The position numbers and the translations under genes are program-made. Below, in pieces: positions 45,135 through 54,761 of a stretch of DNA of 64,000 nucleotides. The notes beneath the pieces were generated by a model that was not told the origin of the DNA, made no database searches, and saw nothing but the letters and a program-made list of their open reading frames with translations. The DNA is taken from contig NZ_JAKZGS010000018.1 of assembly GCF_022549695.1 (NCBI RefSeq), positions 1 to 64,000 on the forward strand, in the 5' to 3' direction. Numbering within the stretch: the stretch's first letter is position 1; each line of letters begins with the position of its first letter. This DNA comes from Belliella calami (lineage in GTDB: Bacteria > Bacteroidota > Bacteroidia > Cytophagales > Cyclobacteriaceae).

Positions 45135-45899
45135 ATGGATTTAAAAGGTTTTTTGGATGAAAAAGTAGAGAAATATAATCAGCCAAGCTTTATTACGCTC
45201 GATCCAATCTCCATTCCTCACAGATTTACCAAAAAGCAAGACATTGAGATAACAGCATTTATCGCATCAATTCTTGCATGGGGACAGCGGAAGACAATAA
45301 TCAACAAATGTTTGGAGCTATTTGAGATGATGGATAATGCCCCATATGATTTTATGCGCAATCATACGGAAAGTGATCTGAAACCATTTTTAAGTTTCAA
45401 ACACAGAACCTTCAATGATATAGATACCTTGTATTTTGTGGAGTTTTTTTCTTGGTATTATAGCAATTACGATAGTTTGGAAACTGCATTTCTCCAAGGA
45501 TACAGTGAAGATGTCAATGTAATGGGGTTGTTGTTGACTAATTTTCATGATTTTTTCTTCAACCTTCCCGATGCACCACAAAGAACGAGGAAGCATATAG
45601 CTACACCAAAGCGAAAAGCAGCGTGCAAGCGAATCAATATGTTCCTTCGCTGGATGGTGAGGCAGGATGACAAAGGAGTAGATTTCGGGATATGGAAAAC
45701 CATTCAGCCTAGCCAGTTGATTTGTCCTTGTGATATCCACGTGGATCGAGTAGGAAGGAAGCTTGGGCTGATCACCAGAAAACAAACCGACTGGATCACA
45801 GCCACAGAACTCACGCACAAGCTCCGTGAATTTGATCCAGCCGACCCGGTCAAGTATGATTTTGCGCTTTTTGGATTGGGTGTGGAAGAGAAATTTTGA
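45135..45899 (+). CDS. TIGR02757 family protein (DUF2400)
   Basis: The ~254-residue protein begins MDLKGFLDEKVEKYNQPSFI and contains FIASILAWGQRKTIINKCLE, TPKRKAACKRINMFLRWMVR and DIHVDRVGRKLGL. This is the TIGR02757/DUF2400 pattern; its C-terminal half resembles helix-hairpin-helix DNA glycosylases (endonuclease III-like), so a nucleic-acid role is possible but unproven. ATG 45135 is preferred over TTG 45123, which would overlap the preceding gene. Its stop is one base from that of the convergent M24 gene. Confidence 0.88.
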   Translation: MDLKGFLDEKVEKYNQPSFITLDPISIPHRFTKKQDIEITAFIASILAWGQRKTIINKCLELFEMMDNAPYDFMRNHTESDLKPFLSFKHRTFNDIDTLYFVEFFSWYYSNYDSLETAFLQGYSEDVNVMGLLLTNFHDFFFNLPDAPQRTRKHIATPKRKAACKRINMFLRWMVRQDDKGVDFGIWKTIQPSQLICPCDIHVDRVGRKLGLITRKQTDWITATELTHKLREFDPADPVKYDFALFGLGVEEKF

Positions 45900-45900
45900 T

Positions 45901-47244
45901 TTACTTTATTAAAATCAATTCTTTTTGAGGTTCTATCAAATATCTCGCCCCATCAGATGTGACTACAGCAGTTTCTTCTACAGACATGGTTTTTGTTCCT
46001 CCGTTTGGTAGTTTCCAAGCATGAAATCCATCAAATGCAAAAAGCATCCCTTCTTTCAATGGCTTCATTGCAGCAGGCCTTGTGGTTGGATCGGCCAACA
46101 TTCCTCCTCCTAGATTAGGTCCAATATCATGGGCGACATAGCCAACAGGATGTCCTGTGCTCCACATTACATATTCAGAACCTCTTTCTTCCATCCAGTC
46201 TCTTTGAGCTTTATCGACTTGGTATCCCAGAATTCCTGGTTTCATGGCCTCTAATGCAATTCTATTTCCACCTATTGAAGATTCGAAGTAGAACTGTACA
46301 GAATCCGGTGCTACCTCTTCCCCATCTCTCAGTACATAAGCAAATCTTTGGATGTCAGATACCCACATATCAAATACTCTAATGCCGAAATCAATCTGAA
46401 TCACATCACCTGGCATGATTACTTTTTCTGTGGCATGGGAATGTCCTCTGTCTTCACCTGAGTTTACATTTGGGTTTTGGTCGGGTGACCATGCATCAGT
46501 TACTCCATATAGCTCCATTTTCTTTTTCAGAAATTTTGCGATATCGGCATCAGTACTTTTGCCAGGGATGATTTGAGCATAAGCTTCATATTGCCAATCA
46601 GAAGTCAATTGGGCAGCTTTTGCCATGATTTCTACTTCAGAAGGTAATTTGATTGCCAAGAATTCATATACCAAATTGTCAGAAGAAATTAGTTTTTCAG
46701 CATGGTTTCCAAGAGCTTCTTCCAATGTTTTTCTTTGGGTGTAACTTAATCCATCAGCCAATTCATTCTCGTTTGAGCTGTTGATAGCAATGTTTTTGAA
46801 ATTTTTAGATTTGATGAATTCAGCTGCTTGCGAAATTGCAGAAGCACCTCTTTCCACAGGGATAACATTGCCATGGATCTTTAAATCGGCCAAAGCAGTG
46901 GCTTCTCCGATTGGAGAAAATACAGTAGAAGTGAACTCTTCTTCAGCTTTGTGAAAAAGGAATACGGCCGTACCGCCAGCATTTTCTCCACCAATATGAT
47001 GGGCAATGGGGTCATTGTTGTTTTCCCTACAAATGATTACCCAAGCATCTACATTCGCAGCATTCATTGCTTGGGGAAGAAGTTTTTGAAGCCTTTCTTT
47101 TCTGATTTCTGGCCAAGGACTAGATCCAGAAAATGGATTTTCAAAAGTTTCAGTTTCTGGTGTAGATGGCTGACAGGCATTTGCCATTAGAATAATAATC
47201 AATGCAAACAGCGAGGATTTCAATACATGGAATAAATGTTTCAT
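45901..47244 (-). CDS. M24-family metallopeptidase-like lipoprotein
   Basis: The 447-residue protein has a lipobox in ILMANAC and a creatinase/aminopeptidase P fold with an N-terminal domain (about 45-200) and a C-terminal pita-bread domain (about 205-440). Metal ligands are seen in VIQIDFGIRV and SDIQRFA (Asp, Asp), STGHPVGYVAHD (His) and SVEETAVV (Glu). The usual fourth ligand, Glu in an EPG motif, is replaced by Asp in LFAFDGFHAW, and the two Asp ligands are 12 rather than 11 residues apart. It may be an Xaa-Pro dipeptidase with changed specificity. Confidence 0.88.
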   Translation of the reverse strand: MKHLFHVLKSSLFALIIILMANACQPSTPETETFENPFSGSSPWPEIRKERLQKLLPQAMNAANVDAWVIICRENNNDPIAHHIGGENAGGTAVFLFHKAEEEFTSTVFSPIGEATALADLKIHGNVIPVERGASAISQAAEFIKSKNFKNIAINSSNENELADGLSYTQRKTLEEALGNHAEKLISSDNLVYEFLAIKLPSEVEIMAKAAQLTSDWQYEAYAQIIPGKSTDADIAKFLKKKMELYGVTDAWSPDQNPNVNSGEDRGHSHATEKVIMPGDVIQIDFGIRVFDMWVSDIQRFAYVLRDGEEVAPDSVQFYFESSIGGNRIALEAMKPGILGYQVDKAQRDWMEERGSEYVMWSTGHPVGYVAHDIGPNLGGGMLADPTTRPAAMKPLKEGMLFAFDGFHAWKLPNGGTKTMSVEETAVVTSDGARYLIEPQKELILIK

Positions 47245-47375
47245 TTATCTTAGGGGTTATTCTTTTACTGATTCAAATTCCTAAAAATCGAGCATTGCTA
47301 TAAAGCCCTTCATCTGAGGGGTCATTATATTTATGGGAGATTCTGTCTGGCAATTGAATGATAAATTAAATTCAG

Positions 47376-49037
47376 ATGAAAATAAGCATTATAAAATCAA
47401 AAATAAAAACCCTAATTACAGTAACGGTAAGCTGTCTTTTGTTTTCTTGCCGGACAGAAGAAAAAGTCACTTTGTATTTCAACGCTGAGGTGATTACCAT
47501 GTCAGAAAACGGTAGAGTGGTGGGTGCAATGGCTGTTCAGTCTGGAGTCATTGTGGGAGTTGGCTCTTATGAAGTACTAAAGTCGCAATTTCCCAGGGCT
47601 ACTCAAGTTGACCTCGAGGGAAAGACAGTCGTCCCGGGTATAGTTGACTCACATGTGCATGCACATGAATTTGGTCAGCAAACACTTAAAGCTAATCTGG
47701 AAGGGACCACTACGGTAGATGAGATGGTGGATCGCTTGAGAGCTTTTTTTCCTAATCCGGCAAAAGGAGAGTGGCTGTTGGGATTTGGATGGGATGAGGG
47801 TGAGTGGGCAAGCATGGGTTATCCAGATCGAGCTGCTTTAGATTTGGCTTTTCCTGATAATCCAGTCAAGTTACAGGCATTGCATGGGTTTGCTGGCTTC
47901 TATAATGGTAAGGCGCTGGAAATAGCGGGGATTGACAGCAGAACACCTGAGCCAGAAGTAGGGGCGATCATCAGGAGGGAAAATGGAGAGCCAACAGGTG
48001 TTTTGGAAACTTCAGCTCAGCAATTAGTCAATCGCTTTGTGCCTGAAGAAACTGTGGAAGATGCAAAGCGTGCGATTCTTTCAGGTTTGGAAAAATTAAA
48101 GTCCAAAGGTATAACTGCCGTCCATGAAGCTGGCATGACAAAGATTTCACTTCAGGCTTACCAAGAACTAGATACTGCAAATTTGCTTCCAATCAGGGTT
48201 TACGGTATGCTCAATGGAAACGATGATGAAATGATGGAAGAATGGTTTGAAAAAGGTCCAGAAATGGATTTAGAGCGGAAATTTTTGGTCAAAGGGATCA
48301 AGGTGTTTTATGATGGTTCCTTGGGTTCAAGGACGGCGTTGCTCTTTGCCCCATATGCAGATAATCCCAAGGCGGCGAGAATGACCGAGAGGATTAGTAT
48401 TTCTAAGATCAAAGATTTGGCATTTCGGGCAACAGAAAAGGAGTTTCAGTTGGCCATACATGCTATCGGAGACTTGGGGAATGATAGGATACTAGATGTA
48501 TATAAAGAAGCTATTCATAGTAAACCTTTTGATCATCGCTGGAGGTTGGAACATGCTCAAGTGGTCTATGAAAATTTCTATTCACGAGCTTCGGAGCTTG
48601 GAGTTTGGGTGAGTATGCAGAGTAGTCATGCAGTAGGCGATCGAAACTGGGCAGAAGATAGGCTGGGGCCGACAAGAATCAAACATGCCTATGCTTGGAG
48701 AAATATGCTTGACCATAAGGTTCCTTTCATTCTTAACTCGGATATGCCTGGTGAACCTTGGGAACCTATGCAGACCTTGTACTTTGGTGTGACACGAATG
48801 GACTTGGAAGATAACCCGCCTACGGGTTGGTATGCAACCCAGGCTTTGACGGCTGAAGAAGCACTGAGAGCCATGACTCTAGATGGAGCTAAGTCTGCGT
48901 TTATGGAAGAAATGACGGGATCTCTTGAAGTGGGAAAATTTGCAGATTTTTTGATTCTATCAGACAATCCATTGAAAGTCGAGCCGTCAAAAATTAAAGA
49001 AATTCAAGTTGAGCGGATCATTGTACAAGGGAAATAA
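47376..49037 (+). CDS. Amidohydrolase-family lipoprotein (YtcJ type)
   Basis: The 553-residue protein has a lipobox in SCLLFSC and an amidohydrolase-3 fold. Metal and active-site motifs are VDSHVHAHEFG (HxH), QLAIHAIGDLGN, RLEHAQVV and ILNSDMPGEP. The small beta-sandwich around the barrel is formed by the two ends (VTLYFNAEVITM, ADFLILSDNPL). YtcJ-type proteins act on amides or formamides, but substrates are mostly unknown. It is divergent from the M24 gene, with 131 bases between. Confidence 0.9.
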   Translation: MKISIIKSKIKTLITVTVSCLLFSCRTEEKVTLYFNAEVITMSENGRVVGAMAVQSGVIVGVGSYEVLKSQFPRATQVDLEGKTVVPGIVDSHVHAHEFGQQTLKANLEGTTTVDEMVDRLRAFFPNPAKGEWLLGFGWDEGEWASMGYPDRAALDLAFPDNPVKLQALHGFAGFYNGKALEIAGIDSRTPEPEVGAIIRRENGEPTGVLETSAQQLVNRFVPEETVEDAKRAILSGLEKLKSKGITAVHEAGMTKISLQAYQELDTANLLPIRVYGMLNGNDDEMMEEWFEKGPEMDLERKFLVKGIKVFYDGSLGSRTALLFAPYADNPKAARMTERISISKIKDLAFRATEKEFQLAIHAIGDLGNDRILDVYKEAIHSKPFDHRWRLEHAQVVYENFYSRASELGVWVSMQSSHAVGDRNWAEDRLGPTRIKHAYAWRNMLDHKVPFILNSDMPGEPWEPMQTLYFGVTRMDLEDNPPTGWYATQALTAEEALRAMTLDGAKSAFMEEMTGSLEVGKFADFLILSDNPLKVEPSKIKEIQVERIIVQGK

Positions 49038-49099
49038 GTACGCTAGCATTTACTTCAAGAATTTTTCTTTAAATTCGAATTCGAAAAAAATATGAACAC

Positions 49100-49675
49100 A
49101 TGAAAAAATCAAATGCTTGGATGATTGCCATTTTAATGGCTGGATCAATGACCTTTTATGGTTGCGGAGGAGAGAATAAATCAGAAGAGGAAGAAACAAA
49201 TACTGAAATGGAAGAACTTGCGCCTGTACAAGAGCGTGCTAGTCCATTGAGGACTACAGAAGGTACAGTGGGTGACAATGTGAAAGTGAAAGTCCAATAT
49301 GGCGCTCCTTCAGTAAAAGGAAGAGTAATTTGGGGTGATTTGGAGCCTTACAATGAAGTGTGGCGAACTGGGGCAAACGAAGCTACTTTTGTTGAGTTTG
49401 ATTCCGATGTTACTGTTGAAGGATCTGTACTTCCTTCTGGAAGATATTCTCTATTCACAATTCCCAAAGAATCTGGGAAATGGACTGTTATTTTCAATTC
49501 TGAGTGGGATTTGGAACATGGTCATTTTCAATACAAAGAAGAAAATGATGTGTTGAGAGTAGAATCTACTCCTTCTTGGGCTGACGAGAGTCAAGAACAA
49601 ATGACAATATCGGTAGAAACGCCAGGGATAGTGGTAAAATGGGAAAAATTGGTTTTGCCTATTGTGATAGGATAA
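49100..49675 (+). CDS. DUF2911 lipoprotein
   Basis: The 191-residue protein has a signal peptide with lipobox MTFYGC, an acidic linker (about 26-50) and the DUF2911 domain (about 60-190), seen in VQYGAPSVKGRVIWG, WRTGANEATFVEF, LPSGRYSLFTIP and WTVIFN. The fold is beta-rich and secreted; function is not established. It follows the amidohydrolase by 62 bases and ends at a strong terminator. Confidence 0.9.
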   Translation: MKKSNAWMIAILMAGSMTFYGCGGENKSEEEETNTEMEELAPVQERASPLRTTEGTVGDNVKVKVQYGAPSVKGRVIWGDLEPYNEVWRTGANEATFVEFDSDVTVEGSVLPSGRYSLFTIPKESGKWTVIFNSEWDLEHGHFQYKEENDVLRVESTPSWADESQEQMTISVETPGIVVKWEKLVLPIVIG

Positions 49676-49772
49676 CCACCAATATGTTTATTGATTTTAT
49701 AATTTTTCATATTGAAGTATTGGTTTCAGTATTTCGATTTCTAAAAAGTACTTAGATAATTCTAATTTTTTG

Positions 49773-49812
49773 CAACAAGAAGAGGTCTTTAAGACCTCTT
49801 CTTGTTGTTTCA
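49773..49812. terminator. Perfect 35-base palindromic terminator
   Basis: Arms of 17 bases (49773-49789, 49791-49807) pair exactly around one T and are followed by GTTTC. Sited after the DUF2911 gene, and 131 bases beyond the stop of the leftward CDP-alcohol transferase gene. Confidence 0.8.
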
Positions 49813-49937
49813 CTATCGAAGTGCTAATTTATCAACTTGTTTGTTTTTCACATAATTTTTTAAGTGAAACATTCTGGTGCCGGAGGATTCATAGCGGGTA
49901 TTCATATAATTAAATTGTTTTTGAGAAGGAGTGTGTT

Positions 49938-50762
49938 TTATTTGAGGATTGTTTTCCTAATTGTTATAAATACAATCAGAAATCCTGTGTATAAAATAAA
50001 GAATGGAATAATAAAATCTACCAATCCAAATGATAGTAAAATAGCCATAATTAACAATTGGAAACCCAATCCATAGATCGAAATTATTGACATGTACCAT
50101 TTTGGGAAAATTGGAGCTACACTTGCATCTTTATCAAAACTAAAAATAATCTTGTCAAAAACACCATATAAAATACTATAGGTGTCGTATAGAAAGTCAA
50201 CTGTCTTTTGATTTTCAATTGGAAAAGCTATTGGTCGTTCGTCTTCGATAATTTTGCTAGTACGCTCTCCACCTTCTGTGTTGTGTCTAAGAATGACGTA
50301 ATAGTAATTGTACAATGTACCTTGAAGCTGGACGCAAATAAAGGCAATCACCATAACCCAGATTGATGATTCTGTAACTTTCCAAATAGCTAGCAGAAAA
50401 AAGAAGTTTAAGAAAATGTCAAAAATGGAATCTAAATACCGTCCTGTATAAGATGGTCTGTTTTTGGTTCTGGCCAATTCCCCATCAGCTGCATCCAGAA
50501 TTGACTTGAGAATAAGAAATACTCCTGCTACGAAGTAATAGTTGTTCAAAATGCAATAAATGGCAATCAATCCGCAGATTCCAAACAAATAAGTAACTTG
50601 AACCGGGGTGATTTGGGTGTGTTGTACTTTGTTGACAAAAGCTCTAGCAAAAGGTCTCCCATAGTCAGAGACGTCTACAAACTTTCCCTCAGAAGGTAAT
50701 TTAGGCATATGATTTTTTAGCAATCCACTTGAATCCTTGCAAAACTCCAAGTGAAGCATCAT
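49938..50762 (-). CDS. CDP-alcohol phosphatidyltransferase
   Basis: The 274-residue membrane enzyme has the full CDP-alcohol motif in DAADGELARTKNRP followed by GRYLDSIFD, whose acidic residues bind the metals. About six helices are predicted. It transfers a phosphatidyl or similar group from CDP-linked lipid to an alcohol; the acceptor is unknown. The N-terminus MMLHLEFCKDSSG is hydrophilic; a start at 50708 (MPKLPSEGKFVDV) is an alternative. Confidence 0.85.
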   Translation of the reverse strand: MMLHLEFCKDSSGLLKNHMPKLPSEGKFVDVSDYGRPFARAFVNKVQHTQITPVQVTYLFGICGLIAIYCILNNYYFVAGVFLILKSILDAADGELARTKNRPSYTGRYLDSIFDIFLNFFFLLAIWKVTESSIWVMVIAFICVQLQGTLYNYYYVILRHNTEGGERTSKIIEDERPIAFPIENQKTVDFLYDTYSILYGVFDKIIFSFDKDASVAPIFPKWYMSIISIYGLGFQLLIMAILLSFGLVDFIIPFFILYTGFLIVFITIRKTILK

Positions 50763-50984
50763 GATTAAAGAGTTGATAAGGATCCAACACGGTAATATTT
50801 GAAATTGTTTTCTGTGTTATATGTTTTATGATTAAAAGCTATTTTTCCAGTAGATTATAATTCTAGCACTAATGTTTGATTTAGATCAATATTTATCAAA
50901 ATCTAATATCAATTAATAACTTGTCCGCTTTTGGTGGGTCGAAATGAAACAAATAGAACTATCTTTTTGAATTACTATCTACAT

Positions 50985-50994
50985 AATATGTTTT
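50985..50994 (+). repeat. Left flanking direct repeat (target duplication)
   Basis: AATATGTTTT directly precedes the left end of the palindromic element and is repeated exactly at 51145-51154. Confidence 0.55.
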
Positions 50995-51144
50995 ATGATT
51001 ATCCGCTTTCTTACACGTAGCCAAACAATAGATTGTTGGATGAACGATTTGTGGTTCTGTTGACAGTGAACTGTTGTCTGATGACGAATATCCGCAACTT
51101 ACAAAGCCACTTCTTACCCTATGTACAACATTGCGGATACTCAT
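50995..51144. mobile_element. MITE-like palindromic element (copy C)
   Basis: The 150-base unit starts ATGATTATCCGC and ends GCGGATACTCAT, inverted repeats matching at 11 of 12 positions. Both sides carry AATATGTTTT as a direct repeat. Its right part (51081-51144) is itself a palindrome, ATGACGAATATCCGCAA to TTGCGGATACTCAT, similar in size to copy A. No transposase is encoded, so it would be moved in trans. Confidence 0.55.
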
Positions 51145-51154
51145 AATATGTTTT
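51145..51154 (+). repeat. Right flanking direct repeat (target duplication)
   Basis: AATATGTTTT directly follows the right end of the element and equals 50985-50994. Confidence 0.55.
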
Positions 51155-51643
51155 GATTTTAATAGAATCTAATGTTGAATTTGGAAGAAAGGTTTTCTTA
51201 TCCAATTAATTTTCAGAGTGTTAAATATGTGGTCGGTAAAATTGGTAAAAAATAGTTGAATTTAGTGTATAAGACTAATAATAGATGAATAGTGTTTTTT
51301 GTTAAAAAAAAATGATAATTTTTTCATTTTGTATAACTCCTAATATTTGAAATATAATTTTTTTGTTAAACAATTATTGATTTCATGTATGAATGATTAA
51401 ATATTCTAAAAATAGCATTTAAATAAAATTATATTTTACCTGTGAATAAATATTGTTTATTATAAATTGTTTATATAAATAATCAATAATTTTGTTAAAT
51501 GTATGTTAATTAGGTGTTAAGTCATAAATCAAAATAATATTACTGTTTCATTATGTTTTAAATAGAACTTTAGTAACTTTTTTTATAATAAAAAACATTA
51601 ATATTTGTAATTATTAATTATTGATTAACCTTAATAAAATAAG

Positions 51644-54600
51644 ATGAAGAGAGTTTTATTGTGTTATCTGTTACTCTTGTTTGGTGTCCAGGGAGTTTGG
51701 GCACAGAGTAAGACAGTGACCGGTAGAGTTACCTCGAGCGATGAGCCTGAGGGGATACCGGGAGTGAATATTTTGATTAAGGGCTCAGGCTCTGGAACTA
51801 CAACAGACTTGGATGGTGGCTTTTCCCTAGAGGTAGGGTCAAATGATGCTGTACTTGTATTCAGTTTTGTAGGCTATACGACAAAAGAAGAGCGTGTTGG
51901 AAATCGCTCAGAAATTAATGTGGTATTGAAATCGGATTTGTCCGAATTGGGAGAAGTGATTGTGACAGCACAAGGGATAGAACGTGACGAACGTTCCCTG
52001 GGGTATGCAGTCCAATCTATCAAAGGAGATATGGTCAGCCAAAAATCGGAGCCAAATCTTTTGAATTCACTTCAGGGTAAATTGACTGGAGTAAATATTG
52101 TTGGTGCTTCTGGTGCTCCAGGTTCATCTACGAATATCAATATCAGGGGGATCACTTCATTTACTGGATCCAATCAGCCTTTGATCGTTGTAGATGGGAT
52201 TATTTTTAACAATGATACCGATAATACCCAAAATACACTTTTTGGATCACAGCCTTCTAATAGGCTGAATGATATTGCACCAGAGTCTATCGAGTCTGTT
52301 AACGTATTGAAAGGTCCTGCAGCATCTGTACTTTATGGATCCAGGGCTTCTGCTGGAGCTATAGTGATCACGACCAAAAGTGGTGCAGGTTTGGAAAACA
52401 AAACCGAGGTGACTGTTACATCTTCTGTAAATGTTCAAAATGTATACGGTTTGCCAAAATTCCAAAACCAATATGGACAAGGAACCCAAAATGATTTCAA
52501 CAATACTGCTACAGGTTCTTGGGGGCCGGCATTTGGAACTCCAGGTTTCGAAAATGTTGAGACTAGTTTCGGAACAACAGTGCCTTACCAAGCTTATCCA
52601 AATAATATAATTGATTTTTATCAGCAAGGTAGAATCATCCAAAATGGTGTAAGTATAGCTTCAGGAGATAGAGATGATAATTTTATTGTCGCAGTGAACA
52701 CTTCCCTTCAAGACGGAATTATTCCAAACTCTACTTTTGATAGGTACAATGTGCAAATTGGAGGAAATAAAAAGCTGAACAATGGTGTGAAAGTTGGTGG
52801 GAATGTCACTTATGTCAAATCAAGCTCAAGAAATACCCTTACAGGTAATGGAGGGTCGGCTTTTGGTCAAATCACAAGAATTCCAAGGTCATTTGATTTG
52901 GTTGGAATGCCTTTTCAGGATGATTTAGGAAACAGTTTGTTTTATAACCCTACGCAGAATCACCCACTTTGGAGTCTTGAAAATGAGTACTTGGAAAGTA
53001 ATGTGGATAGGGTATTTGGAAACTTTACTGTAGGTTATGATGTGTCAGATTGGCTAAATATCACTTATAGAGTTACAGCAGATACTTATACAGATAGAAG
53101 GAAAGATATCGCTAGAATCGGATCTGCAAGAACACCTGCTGGAAGTATTGCAGAAGATATGCTGTATCGTTCAGAGCTAAATGGAGATTTAATGATTACT
53201 GCCTCCAAGTCAAACTTTCTTGCAGAAGGTTTGGATGCAACATTATTGCTAGGTCAAAACCTTAACCAAAGGAATTTTCAGGGTATAGGCGTTTTTGGTT
53301 CTGCCTTGAATGTCCCATTCTTTGACAATGTGAGTAGTGCATCTGTATTTACAGGTTCGGGAGAATCATCTTCGGTAAGAAGATTAATAGGTCACTATGC
53401 GCAATTGGCATTGGCTTATAACGATTACTTATTCTTGGAGCTTTCAGGTAGAGTCGATCAATCTTCTACTTTGCCTGCTGGAAATAATGCCTATTTCTAT
53501 CCTTCAGTTGCTACAAGTTTTGTTTTGACGGATGCTTTGAACATTGAATCTGATTTTCTGTCTTATGCAAAGCTTAGAGCAAGTGCTGCAAGAGTTGGTA
53601 GGGACGCCGATCCTTATTTGTTAAACACATTCTACGGGACTGCTGGTTTTGGTAATAACCTTGCTTCCATTACATTCCCGATAGGAGTTGGGGGAGCAAA
53701 TATTCCTGGTTTCCTTCCTGGGGCTAGACTTGGTTCGGAGCAGTTGACTCCTGAATTTGTGACTAGTTATGAAGTAGGAGGTAATGTCGGCTTGTTCAAT
53801 AATAGACTTTCTATTGATGCAGCTTATTTCTTTACAAGATCTACAAACCAGATTTTCAACGTAGCGGTTTCAAACTCTTCAGGATATGATCTTCAAACCA
53901 CCAATGTAGGGGAAATGGTCAATCAAGGGATTGAATTGGAATTAAGTGGGACTGTCTTGCAGGCAGGTCAATTTACTTGGGATCTAGGTCTGAACTTCAC
54001 CAGAATAAGGAATGAAGTAAGAGAAATTGCTCCAGGCGTTGATCAATCAGGTATTCCAGGCGATGGTTTCATTGGTCTTACCCCTTCTATTGTAGTGGGC
54101 CAGCCTTATGGTGTCATTGTTGGAAATCAAATGCAGAGAAATGGTGATGGTGAATTATTGATTAATCCATTAACTGGTGCATATCAACCAACTCTTGCAG
54201 GCCAAGTGATTGCAAATCCTCAGCCAGACTGGCTTGCTGGATTGATGAATACTTTCTATTACAAAAACTTCACCTTAGGTGTATTGATTGATACTCGTCA
54301 AGGTGGTGATATATATTCATTTGGTATGGTAGATCAAAGAAATGGAGGAGCATTGGAAATGACAGGTGTAGATAGAGAATTGCCAAGAGTACTTCCAGGT
54401 GTGATTGAAGTAGGAGAAGGTCAATATGTACCTAATAATATCCAAGTTCCTGCACAGACTTATTGGGCTGGTCTAGGTGGACTGATATCTGAAAGTGGTG
54501 TTTATGATGCTACAGTTTACAGGTTGAGAGAGGTGAGTTTGTCTTATTCTTTGCCGAGAAGGTTCTTGGAAAGGACGCCTTTTGGAGATGCGAGTATCGG

Positions 54601-54751
54601 TTTTAGTGGTAGAAACTTATGGTTTTTTGCTCCAGGATTCCCGGGAGATCCAGAGTTGAATTCACAAGGTGCAGGTAATATTCAAGGGCTGGACTTGAAC
54701 GGCGTTCCGAATACTAGAAATTATGGTGTCAATATCAGATTCACACTTTAA
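51644..54751 (+). CDS. SusC/RagA-family TonB-linked outer-membrane transporter
   Basis: The 1035-residue protein has a signal peptide (ending at about VWAQS), a carboxypeptidase-regulatory-like domain (about 25-105; GVNILIKGSGSGTTTDLDGG), a plug (about 110-240; LNSLQGKLTGVNIVGASGAP, NIRGITSFTGSNQPLIVVDG, IESVNVLKGPAASVLYGSRA), and a C-terminal barrel ending in a typical beta signal (NYGVNIRFTL). No extracellular SusC-type signalling domain (STN) is present. With the SusD partner 10 bases downstream it imports an oligomeric nutrient, likely glycan or peptide; no enzyme is linked to identify which. Confidence 0.95.
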   Translation: MKRVLLCYLLLLFGVQGVWAQSKTVTGRVTSSDEPEGIPGVNILIKGSGSGTTTDLDGGFSLEVGSNDAVLVFSFVGYTTKEERVGNRSEINVVLKSDLSELGEVIVTAQGIERDERSLGYAVQSIKGDMVSQKSEPNLLNSLQGKLTGVNIVGASGAPGSSTNINIRGITSFTGSNQPLIVVDGIIFNNDTDNTQNTLFGSQPSNRLNDIAPESIESVNVLKGPAASVLYGSRASAGAIVITTKSGAGLENKTEVTVTSSVNVQNVYGLPKFQNQYGQGTQNDFNNTATGSWGPAFGTPGFENVETSFGTTVPYQAYPNNIIDFYQQGRIIQNGVSIASGDRDDNFIVAVNTSLQDGIIPNSTFDRYNVQIGGNKKLNNGVKVGGNVTYVKSSSRNTLTGNGGSAFGQITRIPRSFDLVGMPFQDDLGNSLFYNPTQNHPLWSLENEYLESNVDRVFGNFTVGYDVSDWLNITYRVTADTYTDRRKDIARIGSARTPAGSIAEDMLYRSELNGDLMITASKSNFLAEGLDATLLLGQNLNQRNFQGIGVFGSALNVPFFDNVSSASVFTGSGESSSVRRLIGHYAQLALAYNDYLFLELSGRVDQSSTLPAGNNAYFYPSVATSFVLTDALNIESDFLSYAKLRASAARVGRDADPYLLNTFYGTAGFGNNLASITFPIGVGGANIPGFLPGARLGSEQLTPEFVTSYEVGGNVGLFNNRLSIDAAYFFTRSTNQIFNVAVSNSSGYDLQTTNVGEMVNQGIELELSGTVLQAGQFTWDLGLNFTRIRNEVREIAPGVDQSGIPGDGFIGLTPSIVVGQPYGVIVGNQMQRNGDGELLINPLTGAYQPTLAGQVIANPQPDWLAGLMNTFYYKNFTLGVLIDTRQGGDIYSFGMVDQRNGGALEMTGVDRELPRVLPGVIEVGEGQYVPNNIQVPAQTYWAGLGGLISESGVYDATVYRLREVSLSYSLPRRFLERTPFGDASIGFSGRNLWFFAPGFPGDPELNSQGAGNIQGLDLNGVPNTRNYGVNIRFTL

Positions 54752-54761
54752 AAGAGAAATA

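Larger units (their letters stand above)
50763..51643. other. 881-base gene-free region before the SusC gene
   Basis: The left half contains the inserted palindromic element (50995-51144), its flanking repeats and a 16-base repeat at 50819-50834. The right half (about 51180-51643) is extremely AT-rich with long A and T runs and no stem-loop of note; it probably holds the SusC promoter and regulatory sites. AATATTTG near 51602-51609 is a one-mismatch -7 box about 35 bases before the SusC ATG. A 61-codon leftward frame across the element is not believed to be a gene. Confidence 0.6.

Noticed and set aside
50959-51144. Leftward 61-codon open frame across the inserted palindromic element
   Set aside because: It starts within the terminal inverted repeat and spans the element and its flank, so it is explained by the repeat. 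No promoter or family pattern supports a gene.
54723-54761. Earlier start for the SusD-family gene
   Set aside because: It overlaps the SusC gene and puts hydrophilic residues before the signal peptide; ATG 54762 gives a normal lipoprotein start.
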